Shown: positions 42,010 to 49,978 of the stretch, in pieces
Position numbering within the stretch: position 1 is the stretch's first letter
Layout of the letters: every line of letters starts with the position of its first letter
Assembly: GCA_964417895.1 (NCBI GenBank)
Contig: CAYQJS010000034.1
Location: 1 to 62,627, forward strand
Direction: 5' to 3'
Origin: CAYQJS01 sp964417895
GTDB lineage: Bacteria; Chloroflexota; UBA6077; SHYK01
Length of the DNA: 62,627 bases
Program-made: the position numbers and the translations under genes
The notes under the pieces: model-generated
What the model saw: the letters and a program-made list of their open reading frames with translations, nothing else
The model's database searches: none
What the model was told of the DNA's origin: nothing

Positions 42010-42783
42010 CTATCCCCCGCCTCTCATGGTCCGGGGTGCGCCCTCGGTATCGTAGGCCACGTGGATGCCGCACTCTTTCGCAACGGCATCCTGCTCCCAC
42101 CACCAGCGGCCGGCACGCGGGTCCTCGTGGGGCGCCACCGCGCGCGTGCACGGCTGGCAACCGATGCTGGGGTAGCCCTGATCGTGGAGGGCGTTATAGG
42201 GCACGTCGTGCTCGCGGATGTAGGCCCAGACCTGGTCGTCGGACCAGTCGGCGAGGGGATTCAGCTTGAGGATCCCGCCGTGGCCCTCGTCGATCTCGAC
42301 ATTGTGGACGTCGGCGCGGCTCGCCGCCTGATCGCGCCGCAGCCCCGTGATCCAAGCGTCGAGGTCGGCCAGCGCCCGTCCCAGCGGCTCGACCTTGCGG
42401 ATTCCGCAGCAGGCCTGCCGGTTCTGCACGCTGGCGTAAAAGCAGTTGTAGCCCCGCTCTCGCACGAGCCGGTCGACCGCCGCGAGCTCTGGATACAGGA
42501 TTTCCACCTCGCCTCCGTATCGCGCGCGGATACGATCGATCACGTCGTACGTCTCGGTGTGCAGCCGCAGCGTGTCGAGGGTCACCACACGAGCCGCCGG
42601 GTTGAGGCGCCAGAGCATGTCGATGAGGACGACGTCCTCAGCGCCGAAGCTGGACGCCAGCGCGATCCGGGGATGGAAGCGGTCGAGTGCCCAGGCCAGA
42701 ACGTCCTCGGGCCCCGCGTCGGCGAACCGCGCGTTGATCTCCCCTACCTGCTCCCCGGTCGGTAAACCTGACCTGCCGATCAC
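42010..42783 (-). CDS. cysH: Assimilatory APS reductase-type CysH
   Basis: A 257-residue thioredoxin/PP-loop-family reductase that makes sulfite. The PP-loop appears as ALASSFGAEDVVLIDML and the substrate region as VVTLDTLRLHTETYDV. Two Cys pairs are present: C125-C126 in NRQACCGIRKVEPL and C209/C212 in SIGCQPCTRAV. These bind a [4Fe-4S] cluster in APS reductases and are absent from E. coli-type PAPS reductase. The nucleophile is Cys238 in KECGIH. So the substrate is most likely APS, and no APS kinase is needed. It is on the opposite strand to cysDN, separated by the exchanger. Confidence 0.92.
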   Translation of the reverse strand: MIGRSGLPTGEQVGEINARFADAGPEDVLAWALDRFHPRIALASSFGAEDVVLIDMLWRLNPAARVVTLDTLRLHTETYDVIDRIRARYGGEVEILYPELAAVDRLVRERGYNCFYASVQNRQACCGIRKVEPLGRALADLDAWITGLRRDQAASRADVHNVEIDEGHGGILKLNPLADWSDDQVWAYIREHDVPYNALHDQGYPSIGCQPCTRAVAPHEDPRAGRWWWEQDAVAKECGIHVAYDTEGAPRTMRGGG

Positions 42784-42948
42784 CGGATCCCCTCCACCGT
42801 TTCACCCAATAGTCTACCAAGCGGGCATGCGGTGGACGGCTGCGATTTGAGTCATGGCTCGCGCCGCACTAAGATGCGGGCTACTGTCAACGCGGGCGAG
42901 GGTGAGGGGGTTCTAAGCGGCTCAGATCGTGGTCAGGAGGGAACGCGC

Positions 42949-43713
42949 ATGGCTGCGTCAGACGAATCCCCGAATCGCGTCCTCGAAGGGAAGGTGGCGA
43001 TCGTCACCGGTAGCGCCCGTGGGCTGGGGCTCGCCATGGCGGAGGGCTACCTCGAAGCCGGCGCCACGGTGGCCATGGTCGATCGGGACAGCGCCGGGCT
43101 CGACCTGGCGCTGGCCGAGCTCGCGGCCTCCGGCCACGAGCCCCTCCCCCTGATCGCCGACATCCGTTTCGAGGACCAGATCGACGCAGCAGTCCAGAGG
43201 GTGTTGAGCGAGCTCGGCCGCATCGACGTCCTGGTCAACAATGCTGGGGTGCTCATGAATTTCATCAAGGGGGAAGCGCCCGAACGGCCAAAGTTCTGGG
43301 ACATCGACCCGGGGCGATGGCGAGAGCTGTGGGAGATCAACATGATGGGCACGTGGCTGTTCTCGCGCCGCGTGGCCGTCGAGATGATGCGCGCCCGCCG
43401 CGGATCGATCATCAACATCACGACGAGCCCGCACACCATGGTGTCCGAGGTGCACATTCCCTACGGGCCCTCGAAAGCCGGCATCGACGCCTTCACCCAG
43501 GCGGCGGCCATGCAGCTCCGGCCGTACGGAGTTCGAATGAACGCCCTCTACCCCGGCGATACGGCGGATCGACCGCCGCCGGCAAGCGGGACGCGGAGGG
43601 GTCGGCCGGTCATGGTGCCCGCCGCGATTTTCCTGGCGTCGGACGCGTCCGCCGACGTGATCGGGCAGTCCATCAACGCATACCAGTTCAACCGAGATCA
43701 CGGGAGGCAGTGA
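42949..43713 (+). CDS. Short-chain dehydrogenase/reductase
   Basis: A 254-residue classical SDR. The cofactor loop is VTGSARGLGLAMAEGY, followed by NNAGV and the catalytic Tyr-x3-Lys in IPYGPSKAGIDAFTQ, with Ser in ITTSPHT. The Asp in AMVDRDSAG suggests NAD preference. Near the C-terminus the family's PG motif is YPGDTAD. The ATG at 42949 has CAGGAGGG 8-9 bases upstream; a longer frame from 42832 is not family-like. The stop is one base before the Rieske ATG (TGAGATG), so it is coupled to it. A dihydrodiol or alcohol dehydrogenase step following ring hydroxylation is a reasonable inference. Confidence 0.88.
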   Translation: MAASDESPNRVLEGKVAIVTGSARGLGLAMAEGYLEAGATVAMVDRDSAGLDLALAELAASGHEPLPLIADIRFEDQIDAAVQRVLSELGRIDVLVNNAGVLMNFIKGEAPERPKFWDIDPGRWRELWEINMMGTWLFSRRVAVEMMRARRGSIINITTSPHTMVSEVHIPYGPSKAGIDAFTQAAAMQLRPYGVRMNALYPGDTADRPPPASGTRRGRPVMVPAAIFLASDASADVIGQSINAYQFNRDHGRQ

Positions 43714-43714
43714 G

Positions 43715-44986
43715 ATGCTGACGCAGGAAGAGAACGAGCGTCTATGCCGCGTGGGGCCAGGCACGCCGATGGGCGAGCTGATGCGCCGCTACTGGCATCC
43801 GATCGCGGGCAGCAGCGAGCTGGAAGTCGAGTCCACACGGCGGGTGCGCATCCTGGGCGAGGACCTGGCGCTCTATCGCGACCGCCAGGGGCGCCCGGGG
43901 CTGCTCGGACTCCACTGCCCGCACCGCAAGGCGTCCCTGGAGTATGGCATCCCGGAGGAGGAGGGGCTCCGCTGCTGCTACCACGGCTGGCTCTACGACC
44001 GGGAGGGGCACTGCCTGGAACAGCCGGCGGAGTCGCCGAGCAGCACCTTCAAAGATAGGATCCAGCACACGGCTTACCCCGTCGAGGAGCTGGGCGGGCT
44101 CCTCTTCGCCTATCTCGGGCCCCGGCCAGCGCCGCTGCTTCCTCGCTACGACGTGTTCGTGTGGGAGGACGCCTGGCGGGACGTTGGGACGGCCGAGGTG
44201 CCCTGCAACTGGCTGCAGTGCATGGAGAACTCCGTGGATGTGACCCATGTGGACTACCTGCACGGGCTGTTTTACGACTGGGCCATGACCCGGTTGGGGA
44301 GGCCGCCCCGGCCCAAGAGCGAGCGCGCCTTCGGCGGAGCGCGGCACATGCGAATGGACTTCGAGCTGTTCCCCCACGGCATCGTGAAGCACCGGCTCGT
44401 GGAGGGCGCTAGCGAAGACTCGGCGGCCTGGCAGGAGGGCACGAACCCGCTCGTCTTTCCCAATATGACCCGCGCCGGCGGGCGCGGCTCACTCCAGATC
44501 CGCGTGCCCATGGACGACACCCACACACTGTGCTTCATGTATTCGTGCTACCGGCCCAACGACGGCCAGCCGGTGCCGCGTCAGGAAAGCGTGCCCATCT
44601 ACCGTGTGCCGCTCATGGCGGACGACGGCAGGTATCGGGTGGATTGGATCACCGGGCAGGACATGATGGCCTGGGCGACCCAGGGCCCGGTCATGGACCG
44701 GACGGATGAGAAGCTGGGCGCGTCAGACCAGGGGATCATCTTCTTCCGCAAGGTGCTGTTCGACCAACTGGAGGCCATTGAGCGTGGGGAGGACCCGCTC
44801 GGGGTGATCCGCGATCCGGCGCAGAACGCGATCATCCTGCTCAAGGGGCAAGAGGAAGGATCCCGGGTCGGCTTCATGGACAACCACTGGCAGCAGTTCA
44901 GCCCGATCTATAACGAGGCGCGGGCGCTCCTCACGCGGAGCCGAGAGCGAGGGCAGCCAGTCGAAGCTGAGGCAGCGCGAAGCTGA
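43715..44986 (+). CDS. Rieske-type aromatic ring-hydroxylating oxygenase alpha subunit
   Basis: A 423-residue oxygenase, the complete paralogue of 28172 and 29645. It starts MLTQEENERLCRVGPGTPMG. The Rieske ligands are in CPHRKA and CCYHGW. The mononuclear iron histidines are in ENSVDVTHVDYLHG. Late conserved blocks TQGPVMDRTDEKLG and RKVLFDQLEAIERGEDP also occur in the 28172 protein. It is translationally coupled to the upstream SDR. The natural substrate is unknown; phthalate-like aromatic acids are typical for the group. The required reductase is not encoded nearby. Confidence 0.92.
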   Translation: MLTQEENERLCRVGPGTPMGELMRRYWHPIAGSSELEVESTRRVRILGEDLALYRDRQGRPGLLGLHCPHRKASLEYGIPEEEGLRCCYHGWLYDREGHCLEQPAESPSSTFKDRIQHTAYPVEELGGLLFAYLGPRPAPLLPRYDVFVWEDAWRDVGTAEVPCNWLQCMENSVDVTHVDYLHGLFYDWAMTRLGRPPRPKSERAFGGARHMRMDFELFPHGIVKHRLVEGASEDSAAWQEGTNPLVFPNMTRAGGRGSLQIRVPMDDTHTLCFMYSCYRPNDGQPVPRQESVPIYRVPLMADDGRYRVDWITGQDMMAWATQGPVMDRTDEKLGASDQGIIFFRKVLFDQLEAIERGEDPLGVIRDPAQNAIILLKGQEEGSRVGFMDNHWQQFSPIYNEARALLTRSRERGQPVEAEAARS

Positions 44987-44991
44987 CCCGG

Positions 44992-46206
44992 TCAGGCCAG
45001 CAGCCCCCAGGGCTCCTCGATAAGGGTCGCCAACTCGTCCAGGAAGCGGGCGGCACGAGCGCCGTCGATGGCCCGGTGGTCGCAGGAGAGGGTGAGGGTC
45101 AGCGTCGGGCGGACGGCAGGCTGGCCGTCGATAGCGACGACACGGTCGGCGAGGCGCCCAACGGCCAGAATGCCGGCCTGGGGCGGATTCACGATGGCGT
45201 GGAATGCGTCGACGTTGTACATCCCTAGGTTGCTGAGGGTGAACGTGCCGCCCGCCACGTCCTCGGGCCGTAGCCTCCCCGACTGAGCCCGATCCACCAG
45301 GTCGCGCCGCTTGGCGGCCACCTCGCCGAGGGTCAGGGTGTCGGCCGCGTGAATCACCGGTACCAGGAGCCCCTCCTCGACCGCCGTGGCGATCCCCACG
45401 TTGACCTCGGCGTGCTGGCGGATGCCCGCGCCGGCCCAGCTGGCGTTCATGCGCGGCTCACGCTGCAGCGCCGCCCCCACCAGCTTCACCAGCAGGTCCG
45501 TGTACGTGGGCCTTACTCCTCCGCGCCGCTCAGCCGCCGGGCCGACGCGGCCGTGCATCTCCACCAGAGCGCTGGCGATCACCTCGCGGACGAGGAAGAA
45601 GTGAGGCGCGGTCGTCCACGATGCGACCATGCGCTCGGCCATGGTGCGCCAGAGTCTCGAGGACGAGGGCGAGGACTGAGGACTGAGGACTGAGGGCTGA
45701 GCCGGTGCGGCCGCCACATCGGTCGCCAGGACCGCGCCCTCGGGGCCGCTGCCCCAGGCAGCTGCAAGGTCCACCCCGCGCTCGGCCGCCAGTCGGCGAG
45801 CCCGGGGCGATGCAAGCGCACGCGAGGATTGAGGACTGAGGGCCGAGATCTGAGGAGAGTCCGCCCTGACTCCGCTGGGAGGGGAGGAGGCCACCGGTGC
45901 CACCGGTGCCACCGGTGTGGCTCGCCCCTCCCCCAGTATTGGGGGAGGGGTTGGGGAGGGGGCTCCCCCTTCTTCTATTATCTGGGCGATCACATGGCCG
46001 ACGGGGATCTCGTCACCCTCCGCGGCCGTCACATTGGCCAGCACCCCGGAGGCCGTCGCCTCGATCTCGACGACGACCTTGTCGGTCTCGACCTCCATGA
46101 TGGGCTCGCCCCGCTCGACGCGCTCGCCCTCATGCTTGATCCAGCGGACCAGGGTGCCCTTCTCCTGGTCCATGCCGAGGGCAGGCATGATGACGCTGGT
46201 GGCCAT
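44992..46206 (-). CDS. 2-oxoacid dehydrogenase complex E2 (dihydrolipoamide acyltransferase)
   Basis: A 404-residue E2. An N-terminal lipoyl domain carries the lipoylated Lys43 in METETDK-like sequence (EVETDKVVVEIE). A peripheral-subunit-binding domain follows (SPRARRLAAERGVDL, about 128-165), then the acyltransferase domain with the catalytic HRAIDG at 377-382. It transfers acyl groups to CoA and forms the complex core. The partners E1 alpha and beta are encoded at 50907 and 51899, 5 kb away on the other strand. Both interdomain linkers are encoded by dispersed repeats: PTPPPILGEG from a family C hairpin, VAPVAPVA from a 9-bp tandem, and ALSPQSS / VLSPQSS from GGACTGAGG tandems. Confidence 0.92.
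   Translation of the reverse strand: MATSVIMPALGMDQEKGTLVRWIKHEGERVERGEPIMEVETDKVVVEIEATASGVLANVTAAEGDEIPVGHVIAQIIEEGGAPSPTPPPILGEGRATPVAPVAPVASSPPSGVRADSPQISALSPQSSRALASPRARRLAAERGVDLAAAWGSGPEGAVLATDVAAAPAQPSVLSPQSSPSSSRLWRTMAERMVASWTTAPHFFLVREVIASALVEMHGRVGPAAERRGGVRPTYTDLLVKLVGAALQREPRMNASWAGAGIRQHAEVNVGIATAVEEGLLVPVIHAADTLTLGEVAAKRRDLVDRAQSGRLRPEDVAGGTFTLSNLGMYNVDAFHAIVNPPQAGILAVGRLADRVVAIDGQPAVRPTLTLTLSCDHRAIDGARAARFLDELATLIEEPWGLLA
45671..45702. repeat. GGACTGA tandem repeat in the second E2 linker
   Basis: About three tandem copies of a 10-base unit, GAGGACTGAG, lie inside the E2 coding region and encode the linker VLSPQSS. A related stretch at 45823-45855 encodes ALSPQSS in the other linker. 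Confidence 0.7.
45823..45855. repeat. GGACTGA-type repeat in the first E2 linker
   Basis: GAGGATTGAGGACTGAGGGC and the following bases repeat the unit found at 45671-45702. In frame on the minus strand they encode SALSPQSSRALAS. Confidence 0.65.
45892..45971. repeat. Nine-base tandem and family C hairpin inside the first E2 linker
   Basis: Three tandem GCCACCGGT units (about 45892-45918) encode VAPVAPVA. Next to them CCCCTCCCCCAGTATTGGGG and GGAGGGGTTGGGGAGGGGG form a family C hairpin encoding SPTPPPILGEG. Non-coding style repeats have thus become protein linker. Confidence 0.75.
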
Positions 46207-46215
46207 TGGAGGCTA

Positions 46216-46324
46216 CGCCCTCACCCTGACCCTCTCCCAGAGGGAGAGGGGGTTCCGCCCTCCCCCACCGAGGGGGAGGGAACCATCTGCCACCCCTCTC
46301 CCAGGATTGGGGCAGGGGTGGGGG
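46216..46324. repeat. Dispersed G/C hairpin repeats, family C, running into the M24 gene
   Basis: Three stems in a row: CCCTCTCCCAGAGGGAGAGG, CCCTCCCCCACCGAGGGGGA and CCCCTCTCCCAGGATTGGGG. They span the gap between E2 and M24 and continue into the 3' coding end of the M24 gene. Confidence 0.75.
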
Positions 46325-47645
46325 CCTGCCCAATCGCCTCAACCATGGCGGCAACCTCGGCGTTGGGGGCGGGCTCCAGCTCGCGGGTCGCAGACAGCGG
46401 GCCGGTGGCCGTGAAGAAATGGGCTCCCGCCACCAGCAGTTGTTCGGCGGGGAACCGCGTCAACACCTCGTGGCCCGTTTCGGTAACCAGGACCTCCTCT
46501 TCGATGCGCGCGGCGCTCCACCCATCGCTCGCGGGCCAGAAGGTCTCCAGGGCGAACACCATCCCGGGCTTGATCTCCAGCGGGTGGTCCAGCGAGACGA
46601 GGCGGCTGATCATGGGCTTCTCCCAGATGGCCAGGCCGATGCCGTGCCCCTGCTGGAGCGCGAAGGCAGCTTCCTCGTCGGGGAACCCGAAGTCCTGCGC
46701 CCTGGGCCACACCGAGGCGATCTCGCCGGTCGTGCGCCCGGGGCGCACCAGCTCGATGGCGGCGTCCAGGTAATCCCGGCAGCGCTTGTAGGCATCCACC
46801 ATGGCGCGAGAGGCGGAGCTGATAGCAAAGGACCGGTAGTAACAGGTGCGATAGCCCATGTACGAATGGAGGATGTCGAAGTAGACCGGATCGCCCGGCC
46901 GCAGGGTGCGGTCGGAGAAGACGTGTGGGTGGGGGCTGCAGCGCTCGCCGGAGATAGCGTTCACGGCCTCGACGTACTCCGAGCCCAGGTCGTACAGCAC
47001 CTTGCTCACGAGTCCGACGGCCTCATTCTCGCGAAAACCCGGCCGCATGGCACGATACAGCTCGTCGTAGGCGGCGTCCACCATCATGGCCGCGTGAGCC
47101 AGGAGGGAAATCTCATCCTCGGTCTTGATCAGGCGTGCGTCCGACATGAGCTGCTGGCCGTCGACGATGGTGATGCCCTCACGCTCGAGGGCGCGCAGGA
47201 TCGGGATCTCGATGACGTCCACTCCCACCGCCTCCCCCTCGAGGCCGCGCATCCGTAGCTCGGTGGCGATCTTGCGAGCCACGTCTTCGGCGCGGCCCAT
47301 CTCCGGCGACATGGCGCCGCGCATAAGCGCGATGCCCGCGCGCGAGCGCTCGCCGAGCCAGGGTGCGTACAGCTGGTGGTGCCGCGCCGCCGAGCCGAAG
47401 TCCCAGAGGATCGGCTCGTCGTTCTGTGGCAGGAGCGTGAAGCGGGAGATCTTGTCCTGCGCCCACGTCCCGATGTGCGTGGCCGTGATGTAGCGCACGT
47501 TGGTCATGTCGAAGCAGAGGAGCGCGCCCATGTCGGCTCGGGCCAGCAGGTCCTTCGCTCGGGCCAGCCGCTCGCGGCGCAAGCGCTCGAAGTCGATGCG
47601 CTGCTCCCAGTCGACCGCCATCGAGCCGTACGTCCTGGTTGCCAT
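46221..47645 (-). CDS. M24 family metallopeptidase-like protein (Xaa-Pro peptidase)
   Basis: A 474-residue protein with creatinase N-domain and M24 C-domain. Four of five metal ligands are identifiable: Asp in DPVYFDILHSYMGYR, His in GHGIGLAIWE, Glu in MVFALETFWP and Glu in ARIEEEVLV. The second Asp is replaced by Cys (GYRTCYYRSF). Activity as a dipeptidase or C-N hydrolase is possible but uncertain. The last 30 residues (APTPAPILGEG and the following PSPSVGEGG, PSPSGRGSG) come from reading through family C repeats, so the native stop was probably lost upstream. The start at ATG 47645 follows GGAG by 9 bases. Confidence 0.85.
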   Translation of the reverse strand: MATRTYGSMAVDWEQRIDFERLRRERLARAKDLLARADMGALLCFDMTNVRYITATHIGTWAQDKISRFTLLPQNDEPILWDFGSAARHHQLYAPWLGERSRAGIALMRGAMSPEMGRAEDVARKIATELRMRGLEGEAVGVDVIEIPILRALEREGITIVDGQQLMSDARLIKTEDEISLLAHAAMMVDAAYDELYRAMRPGFRENEAVGLVSKVLYDLGSEYVEAVNAISGERCSPHPHVFSDRTLRPGDPVYFDILHSYMGYRTCYYRSFAISSASRAMVDAYKRCRDYLDAAIELVRPGRTTGEIASVWPRAQDFGFPDEEAAFALQQGHGIGLAIWEKPMISRLVSLDHPLEIKPGMVFALETFWPASDGWSAARIEEEVLVTETGHEVLTRFPAEQLLVAGAHFFTATGPLSATRELEPAPNAEVAAMVEAIGQAPTPAPILGEGWQMVPSPSVGEGGTPSPSGRGSG

Positions 47646-47729
47646 CTGGCTCGTCTCCAAGTCCGCGTCGGGATCGCTGGCGAGCCGGGCCCGCGAAGCC
47701 CGGCCGGATGGCCGGCGTCGGCCAGCAGC

Positions 47730-48587
47730 TTATGGGTTCACTGCCAACCGTTGGTCCCGCGGTCGCCGCCTGGCGCTTGCATCGGCCACCACACCGTACA
47801 GCCCAACCCCGAGGATGATCAACACGAGCAGAACGTAGGCCCAGGCAGCCGGGTCCCCCCAGCGGAGCGAGCCCGAGTAACGCGCCAGTGCCAGCAGCTC
47901 GAGCCCGCCGAGCACCGCCGAGGCGATGAACGCGGCGTGGGCCCGACCGAGATCGTTCTCCCAGATGCCCTGCGCGGCGGCGGCCCCCAGCCCCACCAGC
48001 CAGGCGCCCACCGCTCGCGCCGTGAGCGGCGTCAGTGTCCAAGGCCAGATGGTTCCCGCGACGGAGGGGGCGATGAAGAGAGCCGCGCCCGCGGCCAGCA
48101 TCACGCCTGCCTGGACCGCGAGCGTCAGGCGCAGTGGCACGGGCAGAGGAGCAGTCGGCGCGGGGTCTTCGCCGGGAGCGCGCAGCTGGCGTGCCCCAAA
48201 GACAAGCATGAGCGTTGGGACCGCCACGTAGATGACGAGCCAGGCCCAAGCGACCCCCTGCGCAACCAGCACCGGGCTGGACAGGTGAAATCGATCGAGA
48301 TGGAGCAGGGTGGCCACCAGCATCAAAGTGCTGACCAGGAGAATCGATGTGACGGCAAGCCGCGCGCGAGCCCACAGAGCTTCACGGGCGGAGAAGAACA
48401 GGAGGACCAGGCTCGACCAGTAGGCGGCGCCCAGGAAGGCGGCGGTGAGCGGAGGCATGATCGTCCAGGCGAAATACTGGTCAGTCTGCTCGCTGCCGAG
48501 AAAAAGCGGGATGCCGGCAAGGAAGACCAGCGCGCTCGCGGCCCGCAGCATCGTTCGCAGCTCGCCGGTCAAGTGACGTGCGGGCAT
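47730..48587 (-). CDS. Polytopic membrane protein of unknown family
   Basis: A 285-residue protein with about eight hydrophobic helices in two groups of four, separated by a Pro/Ala-rich loop (LRAPGEDPAPTAPLPVPLR). The halves show weak similarity: FAWTIMPPLTAAFLGAAYW in the first and IWPWTLTPLTARAVGAWL in the second, suggesting an internal duplication. No charged motif points to a transport family. It lies 84 bp upstream of the M24 gene on the same strand and may share its transcript. No function can be offered. Confidence 0.75.
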   Translation of the reverse strand: MPARHLTGELRTMLRAASALVFLAGIPLFLGSEQTDQYFAWTIMPPLTAAFLGAAYWSSLVLLFFSAREALWARARLAVTSILLVSTLMLVATLLHLDRFHLSSPVLVAQGVAWAWLVIYVAVPTLMLVFGARQLRAPGEDPAPTAPLPVPLRLTLAVQAGVMLAAGAALFIAPSVAGTIWPWTLTPLTARAVGAWLVGLGAAAAQGIWENDLGRAHAAFIASAVLGGLELLALARYSGSLRWGDPAAWAYVLLVLIILGVGLYGVVADASARRRPRDQRLAVNP

Positions 48588-48725
48588 GTGCTGGAGCGTC
48601 CCTCCAAAGAGCTTCCCGGCCCAGAGACCGATTCCCGGACGACTGACGCAGCGGGCGGTGCTGTAGTATGGCGGCCTCCACGACGCGTCGCAACCGGCCG
48701 CGCCCTACCGCACAGAGAGCAAGCC

Positions 48726-49778
48726 GTGAGAATCGCCATCGCGGGAGCGGGCCTGGCTGGCAGCTACATCTTCAGGCTGCTGAGCACGCAGGGCCGCGAC
48801 CACCACGTTGACGTCTACGACCGACGACACGCCATCGCGTGCGGCATCCATCCCTGCGGCTACGGCGTTGATGAGCACTTCAATGCTCTGGTGGAGTGGG
48901 CCGGTCTGCCGCCCGATGCCTACGTGCGCCATACCCCCGCGCGACTTCAGGCCGAAGTGGCTGGGATCCCCGCTGAGACGACGGTGCTCATGATCGACAA
49001 ACCGCGGCTGATCGCCGACCTCCTGGGAGGCGCGCGCGTCATCTATGACCGAGCCGACGTAGAAGCCTACGACCTGGTAGTGGACGCGACGGGCGAGGCG
49101 AGGGCCTATGCGCCGCCTCTGCCGCATGACCTGAAGGCGCGGGTGCTGCAATGGCGGGTGCGGGTGACGGATCCGTCGCCACTGGCATTCATGCCCACAG
49201 CAGGCGTGCCGGGATACGCGTGGATCATGCCGCTGGACTCCGAGGCGCGAGAGCTGCACGTGGGAGCTGGATGCCTAGTGGGCCTCGGCGTTCCCGCTCG
49301 GGAGCTGACGGAGGCTGCCTTTCGCTCATTGAGCGTGGCAGGAGCCATATGCGCGTGTGGCGCCCGCATCCGGCTGTGCGGGCCCGACTTCCGCAACGTC
49401 GTGCACGGAAACGTCTGGGCGGTCGGGGAGGCTGCGGGTCTGGTCGGCCCCGCGAGCGGCGCCGGGAACGTATTCGCGATGCGCTCGGCGCTCGATCTGG
49501 TGAACAATCTGGGCGACGCGGCAGGCTATCTTGCGACGCTCAGGCAGCATTTCCACCATCTCGTGCCGGAGGCCAGGGCTGTGCGGCGGGTGCTGCTGGG
49601 GAAGCTGCCCGTCCCGGCCGACATTTACCACATCCGCCAGGGATGGCGTCGGGCGGGCGTCCACGTCGCGTGGCGAGACGTGCCCAGGCTCATGCTGGCG
49701 ATGAAGCGCGCCTTCGGCGGGGGTCGGTCGCGGTTACGAATTTACAATTTACCCGGAGATGGGCCGGCATTCCCGTAG
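48726..49778 (+). CDS. FAD-dependent oxidoreductase, geranylgeranyl reductase-like
   Basis: A 350-residue flavoprotein. The N-terminal dinucleotide motif is VRIAIAGAGLAGSYIFRLL. The second FAD-contact block is NVWAVGEAAGLVGPASGAGN, corresponding to the GD(A)xG motif with Glu in place of Asp. The layout matches the geranylgeranyl reductase / digeranylglycerophospholipid reductase family, whose members reduce prenyl double bonds; the substrate is unproven. The start is a GTG at 48726, the beginning of the Rossmann strand; the frame stays open far upstream (to 47376) only because it is antisense to other genes. The final residues GDGPAFP and the stop are supplied by a family D repeat (49761). 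Confidence 0.82.
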   Translation: MRIAIAGAGLAGSYIFRLLSTQGRDHHVDVYDRRHAIACGIHPCGYGVDEHFNALVEWAGLPPDAYVRHTPARLQAEVAGIPAETTVLMIDKPRLIADLLGGARVIYDRADVEAYDLVVDATGEARAYAPPLPHDLKARVLQWRVRVTDPSPLAFMPTAGVPGYAWIMPLDSEARELHVGAGCLVGLGVPARELTEAAFRSLSVAGAICACGARIRLCGPDFRNVVHGNVWAVGEAAGLVGPASGAGNVFAMRSALDLVNNLGDAAGYLATLRQHFHHLVPEARAVRRVLLGKLPVPADIYHIRQGWRRAGVHVAWRDVPRLMLAMKRAFGGGRSRLRIYNLPGDGPAFP

Positions 49779-49881
49779 GGGTCGGGCAAGCCCGACCCGC
49801 GTAGCCCGACCCCGCGTAACCCGACGTTGGAGGGCGGGCGAGGCATGCCTCGCCCCCCCACGAGTGCACGGACCGGCCAGC
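49761..49881. repeat. Long dispersed repeat, family D (copy 2)
   Basis: About 120 bp from GGGCCGGCATTCCCGTAGGG to CACGGACCGGCCAGC, matching 37741-37875 with one fewer internal tandem unit. Its TAG ends the FAD-dependent oxidoreductase frame. Confidence 0.85.
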
Positions 49882-49978
49882 GGCAGGAGGACATACCCCA
49901 GTGTTGTCGATGCGAGCAGGGAGCGGGCCCTGCGGTCCAGACCAGGTGAGCTACCATTGATGCAGAGCGGGAGGAAGC

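Noticed and set aside
47376..48725. Long upstream extension of the FAD-dependent reductase frame
   Set aside because: It runs antisense to M24 and the membrane protein; the reductase starts at the GTG beginning the Rossmann strand.
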